Below, piece after piece: positions 36,968 through 40,642 of a DNA stretch of 40,642 nucleotides. Each line of letters begins with the position of its first letter. Position 1 is the stretch's first letter. This DNA comes from CAZRIZ01 sp964625885. Lineage in GTDB: Bacteria > Patescibacteriota > Saccharimonadia > Saccharimonadales > Saccharimonadaceae. The notes beneath the pieces are model-generated. The model searched no databases. It was given only the letters and a program-made list of their open reading frames with translations, and was not told where the DNA came from. Made by a program: the position numbers and the translations under genes. Location of the stretch: assembly GCA_964625885.1 (NCBI GenBank), contig CAZVBM010000008.1:1-40642 (forward strand). Direction: 5' to 3'.

Positions 36968-37675
36968 ATGTCATACGAAAGTAAAATTCACAAAGCGCAA
37001 ACTAAAATTTTGCGAGAACTGCTATTTTTACCAGCCACTAATTTTGCCAATTTGCAAAAAGTAACCGGACTCGAGAGCGACCACGCTAAATTTCATATTA
37101 AGCGATTGGTTGAAACCGGCTATATTGATAAAACTAAATCAGGTAAATATCAGCTAACTATCAAAGGCAAAGAATACGCCAACAAGCTAGATACCGACGC
37201 TGGCGTGATTGAGAGGCAACCAAAAGTCGCCGTCATGCTGGTAGTGGAAAAAGAAATCAAAGACGAAAAACACTATCTAATTCAACAACGCCACAAACAC
37301 CCTTACTACGGATTTTGTGGCGCCCCTACTGGTAAAATTCGCTGGGGCGAATCGATTCCAGCCGCCGCTAGCCGCGAGCTGATGGAGGAAACCGGGCTAA
37401 AAGGCGTGTTTGAGCATCGTGGTGTCTTTCACGAACGCGTCATGCACGAAAAAACTCATGAAATTATTGAAGATAAAATCTTTCACCTGATGTTCTGCGA
37501 CCAAGTTTCTGGCAAATTAATCGAGGAATACGAAGGTGGCACCAATAGTTGGCGAACGCTTGACGACGTTATGGCCAATGAAACAACCTACAAAAGCTTC
37601 GAGCTCGAGATGAACATGGCTATTGACGGCGCGCCTTTTTACGAACTACTTCATAGCTACGGTGACGAATTTTAA
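36968..37675 (+). CDS. winged-HTH-Nudix protein, probable regulator
   Basis: 235 residues in two parts. Residues 1-75 look like a winged helix (ILRELLFLPATNFANLQKVT, HAKFHIKRLVETGYIDKTKS, KYQLTIKGKEYANKL). Residues 85-215 are a Nudix domain with a complete box, GKIRWGESIPAAASRELMEE plus TGL. Unlike NrtR, where the wing domain is C-terminal, the DNA-binding part here is N-terminal. It may sense a nucleotide-like ligand; whether it still hydrolyses it is not evident, though catalytic residues are present. The ribosome site is AAGGAGAGG. A perfect palindrome at 36891-36912 just upstream suggests autoregulation. Confidence 0.85.
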   Translation: MSYESKIHKAQTKILRELLFLPATNFANLQKVTGLESDHAKFHIKRLVETGYIDKTKSGKYQLTIKGKEYANKLDTDAGVIERQPKVAVMLVVEKEIKDEKHYLIQQRHKHPYYGFCGAPTGKIRWGESIPAAASRELMEETGLKGVFEHRGVFHERVMHEKTHEIIEDKIFHLMFCDQVSGKLIEEYEGGTNSWRTLDDVMANETTYKSFELEMNMAIDGAPFYELLHSYGDEF

Positions 37676-37687
37676 AACCACGACAAC

Positions 37688-37726
37688 AAAAACGAATCCT
37701 CGCAATTAGCCGAGAATTCGTTTTTG
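37688..37726. terminator. bidirectional terminator between the HTH-Nudix gene and ppa
   Basis: AAACGAAT..CTCG pairs with CGAG..ATTCGTTTTT across an 8-nt loop, with one bulge. Confidence 0.75.
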
Positions 37727-37740
37727 CTAAAAGAACTCTG

Positions 37741-38268
37741 TTAGTCCTGCCAGCGGGCGATGGCGTCTTTGATGACTTTCTTAGCTTCGTCAAGACCTTC
37801 AAAAGCTTCAACTTTAGTTGAGCCAGGCTTTTTCAGGTCTTTATAGCGATTGAAGTGAAACTCCAATTGCTTGATTAGCTGTTTCGGCACATCTTCCAGA
37901 GTTTGCATACGATCACCGGTTTGACGGTCATCGGCTGGGACGGCAATAATCTTGTCATCAACCTCACCGTCATCAACAAATTTCATTACGCCTAAGATCT
38001 TGGCCTCAACCACTAAACCAGCTGTCAACGGCTCTTCGGTAATCAAGAGCACATCAAGCTCATCACCATCTTCGTCGAGCGTCTGTGGAATAAAGCCATA
38101 ATTAGTTGGTTTAGCGAAAATCTTTGGCTCAATCCGATCAAGTTTTAGAACACCGACCTTGCGGTCCCATTCGATTTTTTGATTCGACCCCATCGGTATT
38201 TCTACTACTACGTTTATAATGCCGTCTTCGTAATCACCAGCATCGAGAATTTTATTATAATCTGCCAT
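37741..38268 (-). CDS. ppa: inorganic pyrophosphatase
   Basis: Soluble family I enzyme hydrolysing PPi, 175 residues, the usual size. Signatures are VVVEIPMGSNQKIEWDRK, the active-site DEDGDELDVLLI, VVEAKILGVMKFVDDGEVDD and DDKIIAVP, then the C-terminal HFNRYKDLKKPGSTKVEAFE. I start at ATG 38268 with AAAGGAGATAT upstream; the frame is open much further (to 38457) but that part runs through the cruciform and is not protein-like. A TATTAT-TATAAT box lies about 40 bp upstream. Confidence 0.96.
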   Translation of the reverse strand: MADYNKILDAGDYEDGIINVVVEIPMGSNQKIEWDRKVGVLKLDRIEPKIFAKPTNYGFIPQTLDEDGDELDVLLITEEPLTAGLVVEAKILGVMKFVDDGEVDDKIIAVPADDRQTGDRMQTLEDVPKQLIKQLEFHFNRYKDLKKPGSTKVEAFEGLDEAKKVIKDAIARWQD

Positions 38269-38334
38269 ATATCTCCTTTTGTTTATCACTTTACTGTCAG
38301 TTCTATTATATAATACCAGCGAAATCGGCCGGTT

Positions 38335-38437
38335 CAATAGTTGCTTCGAGGGGAATCTCGCAGTTACGACGGAGAGTTTAGCGCCGATGACCCTGTAACG
38401 ACAGGCGTCATCAAGCGTCCCCGAGAAGTAACTATTG
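38335..38437. ncRNA. 103-nt cruciform / three-way-junction RNA candidate
   Basis: The ends form a long imperfect stem (CAATAGTT.CTTC..GGGGA with its complement). Inside are a strong hairpin, GATGAC-CCTGT with loop AACG and ACAGG-GTCATC, and a smaller TCTC/GAGA hairpin. It lies between the trxB stop and the ppa promoter. It could be a structured RNA in the trxB-ppa transcript or a miniature inverted-repeat element; no flanking target duplication is seen and no known riboswitch consensus was recognised. Confidence 0.5.
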
Positions 38438-38468
38438 GACAAAGGCCGAAATGGCAAATTGTATCAAA

Positions 38469-39416
38469 TTATACAGTGGAACTTTTGTTATGCTGTAAAT
38501 ATTCACCTATCGCCAACGCAGCCTTAACACCGTCACCGGCCGCTACAACCGCCTGCTGAGTCGCCCAGGCACAAACATCACCAGCTGCGAACACACCTGG
38601 CATATTTGTTGCGTTCTTTTCGGTTAGAACGTAGTTCATGGGGCACAGCCCTACCCCACTATCTTTTAAGAAATCAGTATTAGGAATTTGGCCGATAAAG
38701 ACAAAAACCCCATCAGCTGACCAGACAGTTTCTTTTTTGGTCAGCAAATTAACCGTTTTAACACCAGTTACGGCACCATCTTTTGACACGATTTCAGTTG
38801 TGTCTTCAAAAGTATGGACCTTAATTTGGCCAGCATCCACCAAGGGCTGGATTTCTTTAATCACCGCCTTAGTAGCCGTCAGTTCACCGCGCGCAATTAA
38901 GTCAATCTCTTTAGCATATTTAGCGATGCAGCCCGACTCTTCAACCGCCGAGTTACCACCGCCAATCACTACAACTTTTTTATCTTTATAAAAGGCCGCG
39001 TCACAGGTGGCGCAAAAATGCACTCCGCGACCTAGCATCTCAGCCTCGCCTGGCACACCGAGCTTGCGATAAGTTGTGCCAGTTGCTATTAAAATCGTCT
39101 TGGCACGCAACTTGTCACCACCATCAACTGTCACCTCTTTAATATCACCATCGAGTTTAAGCTTTTCTACCTGTGCCATAGCTAGCTTGGCGCCGTATTT
39201 TTGGGCCTGTTGCTTCATTTTCTCGCCGAGTTCCAGACCAGTTATGCCGTCAGGAAAGCCTGGATAGTTGTCTAATTTCTCAGTCGCCGCTACGTTACCA
39301 CCAACCACACCGCGCTCTAAAACCAGTACTTCGTGTTCGTCACGCGCCGCGTAGAGTGCTGCCGACAAACCAGCTGGACCAGCGCCAATAACGATTAAAT
39401 CCCAGATCTTATCCAT
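38469..39416 (-). CDS. trxB: thioredoxin reductase
   Basis: FAD/NADPH disulfide reductase, 315 residues. FAD-binding GAGPAGLSAALYAAR (11-25), redox pair CATC (C135, C138), NADPH-binding VVIGGGNSAVEESG, and GVFAAGDVCAWATQQAVVAA near the C-terminus. It would reduce thioredoxin. The ATG overlaps the FKBP stop by one base (TAATG), so the pair is translationally coupled. Confidence 0.95.
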   Translation of the reverse strand: MDKIWDLIVIGAGPAGLSAALYAARDEHEVLVLERGVVGGNVAATEKLDNYPGFPDGITGLELGEKMKQQAQKYGAKLAMAQVEKLKLDGDIKEVTVDGGDKLRAKTILIATGTTYRKLGVPGEAEMLGRGVHFCATCDAAFYKDKKVVVIGGGNSAVEESGCIAKYAKEIDLIARGELTATKAVIKEIQPLVDAGQIKVHTFEDTTEIVSKDGAVTGVKTVNLLTKKETVWSADGVFVFIGQIPNTDFLKDSGVGLCPMNYVLTEKNATNMPGVFAAGDVCAWATQQAVVAAGDGVKAALAIGEYLQHNKSSTV

Positions 39417-40042
39417 TAGAGCTGTGGCCTTTCGGCAATTTCTTCAGCTGTCAGTGACGGAATCGTCATTAAGACAAATTTGATCGGTGAATTGGCCGGA
39501 ATCTTACCGCTACCAGCTTCACCATAAGCTAAATCAGACGGTATTGTTAATTCACGCACACCGCCGATCTTCATACCTAATACGCCTTGGTTCCAACCCT
39601 CAATCATCCGACCGCCCTCAAGTGGCATCTTAAGTTTGTCGCCATCAAACGAGCCATCAAACACGTCACCGTTTGGCAGCCAACCAATGTAGTAGGCTTG
39701 GTAAGCCGTTTCAGCCGTGATTTCCGCACCATCACCGACTTTCAAGTCAACAATTTTTAGCTCTTTGACGCTTTCAGCGTTGTAGGCTTGATTGACTTTT
39801 TCGTAAGCCTTGAATTCTGGATAATATTTATCAGAATACTTTTGCGCAGTCTTAATCTGCCACTCTTGATATTCCCTTAAGCGTTGTTGCAACTCGTTAA
39901 TTTCACGCTGCGAAGCCTCCATCTCTGGATCAGGATTTAGTACTTGATAGGTTGTTAATATATACGTGCCAACCATGCTACCAATTATAAGAAGTAGCAC
40001 TATAAAATAACCGATTCGCTTTGCCTTTGAAGTTTGTGTCAT
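39416..40042 (-). CDS. FKBP-type peptidyl-prolyl isomerase, membrane-anchored
   Basis: 208 residues: an N-terminal membrane anchor (GYFIVLLLIIGSMVGTYIL), a helical spacer (QREINELQQRLREYQEWQIK), then an FKBP domain from about residue 95 (GWLPNGDVFDGSF, GRMIEGWNQGVLGMKIGGVR, IPSDLAYGEAGSGKIPANSP). The catalytic domain should lie outside the membrane, acting as a folding catalyst for exported proteins. AAGGGGGAAG precedes the ATG. It is co-transcribed with trxB, which suggests a shared role in envelope protein folding or redox balance. Confidence 0.92.
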   Translation of the reverse strand: MTQTSKAKRIGYFIVLLLIIGSMVGTYILTTYQVLNPDPEMEASQREINELQQRLREYQEWQIKTAQKYSDKYYPEFKAYEKVNQAYNAESVKELKIVDLKVGDGAEITAETAYQAYYIGWLPNGDVFDGSFDGDKLKMPLEGGRMIEGWNQGVLGMKIGGVRELTIPSDLAYGEAGSGKIPANSPIKFVLMTIPSLTAEEIAERPQL

Positions 40043-40143
40043 CTTCCCCCTTGTAAATTCTGTATCTAATCATTATATCACGAGCTAGGCGACTAGTTTT
40101 ATTACACCTTAAAAACTGCTATGATATTTAAAAAGGAGTTTTA

Positions 40144-40566
40144 ATGAAGAAATTTATTCAGGAATTTAAAGATTTTGCCATTAAGGGCAATGTGGTTGAT
40201 TTGGCCGTCGGCGTTATCATCGGTGGTGCTTTTGGAAAGATCGTCTCGTCTTTGGTAGCCGATATTATCATGCCAGCCGTTGGAGTCATTTTAGGTGGCG
40301 TTGATTTTACTACTCTAAAGTGGACCGTAGCTATTGGTGATCGCACACCAGTTGATGTAACCTACGGCAATTTTTTGCAAAACATTGTCGATTTTCTAAT
40401 TATTGCGATCTGCATCTTTGTGGTTGTCAGACTAATTAATAAACTAGCTCATCTGCGCAAAGAAGACGAGGAAGAAAAGGCTAAAAACGAACCCAAGGTT
40501 GCAACCGAACTTGATATGCTAACTGAGATTCGCGATTTGCTCAAAAAGCAAAATAAAAAGAAATAG
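40144..40566 (+). CDS. mscL: large-conductance mechanosensitive channel MscL
   Basis: 140 residues, homopentameric emergency valve for osmotic downshock. MKKFIQEFKDFAIKGNVVDL is the N-terminal amphipathic helix; TM1 contains AVGVIIGGAFGKIVSSLVAD; TM2 is NIVDFLIIAICIFVVVRLIN; the C-terminal charged helix ends LDMLTEIRDLLKKQNKK. The periplasmic loop is typical. AAAAAGGAG lies 6 nt before the ATG. Confidence 0.97.
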   Translation: MKKFIQEFKDFAIKGNVVDLAVGVIIGGAFGKIVSSLVADIIMPAVGVILGGVDFTTLKWTVAIGDRTPVDVTYGNFLQNIVDFLIIAICIFVVVRLINKLAHLRKEDEEEKAKNEPKVATELDMLTEIRDLLKKQNKKK

Positions 40567-40572
40567 CTTAAC

Positions 40573-40606
40573 AAAAAGAGTCCGCCACTAAAGCGGGCTC
40601 TTTTTT
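40573..40606 (+). terminator. terminator of mscL
   Basis: AAAAGAG-CCGC and GCGGGCTCTTTTTTT form a stem with one bulged T and a 7-nt loop. Confidence 0.85.
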
Positions 40607-40642
40607 TATTTGGAACAACTAAGCAATTTCGATTAGCTTTGT

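Noticed and set aside
38335..38437. Fluoride or hammerhead-type RNA, or a MITE
   Set aside because: GATGAC words recall these motifs but the required conserved cores are missing, and no target-site duplication flanks the element.
1..40642. CRISPR array, insertion sequence or prophage
   Set aside because: No regularly spaced repeats, transposase, integrase or phage structural genes were found on either strand.

Overview
This 40.6-kb window reads as chromosomal DNA of a streamlined bacterium that uses the standard genetic code. It is most likely a member of the Candidate Phyla Radiation (Patescibacteria), with Saccharibacteria the best guess. That placement is inference from gene style: compact housekeeping proteins, a LemA-HtpX pair, a LeuRS with an extra domain, a LigA without its zinc-finger cysteines, and many small orphan genes. 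No rRNA, CRISPR array, transposase or prophage was seen.

Layout. 1-10 kb: tRNA-Gln, a flippase-like membrane protein, trmD, an orphan HTH-like gene, a candidate structured RNA, then khpA, rpsP, rnc, a Nudix hydrolase, nusB, rpmF, leuS and murF, mostly on the minus strand. 10-17 kb: a histidine phosphatase and enolase embedded in an array of orphan single-gene units. 17-24 kb: a MazG-like gene, ligA, a membrane protein, htpX and lemA in one operon, then a PIN-PhoH gene broken by an in-frame stop. 24-28 kb: tRNA-Leu, -Cys, -Gly, -Phe and -Met with degenerate tRNA copies beside three of them, plus envelope-anchored proteins and a YdcF-like protein. 28-36.5 kb: uvrB, an unknown protein, and a carbon-metabolism operon (gap, rpiB, an Rpe-like gene, a PfkB-family kinase), then a Rel-type (p)ppGpp enzyme. 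36.5-40.6 kb: an orphan gene, an HTH-Nudix regulator, ppa, a 103-nt cruciform, trxB, an FKBP and mscL.

Main observation. At least eleven genes (starting at 2025, 10281, 11530, 12724, 14678, 15234, 15938, 16954, 23684, 28018 and 36583) share one architecture: a strong sigma70-type promoter, usually with a 17-bp spacer; a leader that often holds hairpins; a near-perfect GGAGG Shine-Dalgarno 4-10 nt before the start; one ORF; and usually a private terminator. Ten of the eleven encode proteins I do not recognise. Two share a 36-nt leader hairpin that is identical to the base. Several housekeeping genes here (eno, uvrB, murF, rel, ydcF-like) instead look leaderless, with a -10 box 6-7 nt before the start codon. 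The window thus seems to hold two expression classes.

Other points of interest are a Nudix-like domain inside LeuRS, a tRNA-Gly with an apparent U19-A56 swap of the G19-C56 tertiary pair, duplicated tRNA 3' halves at three tRNA genes, and several candidate small RNAs.
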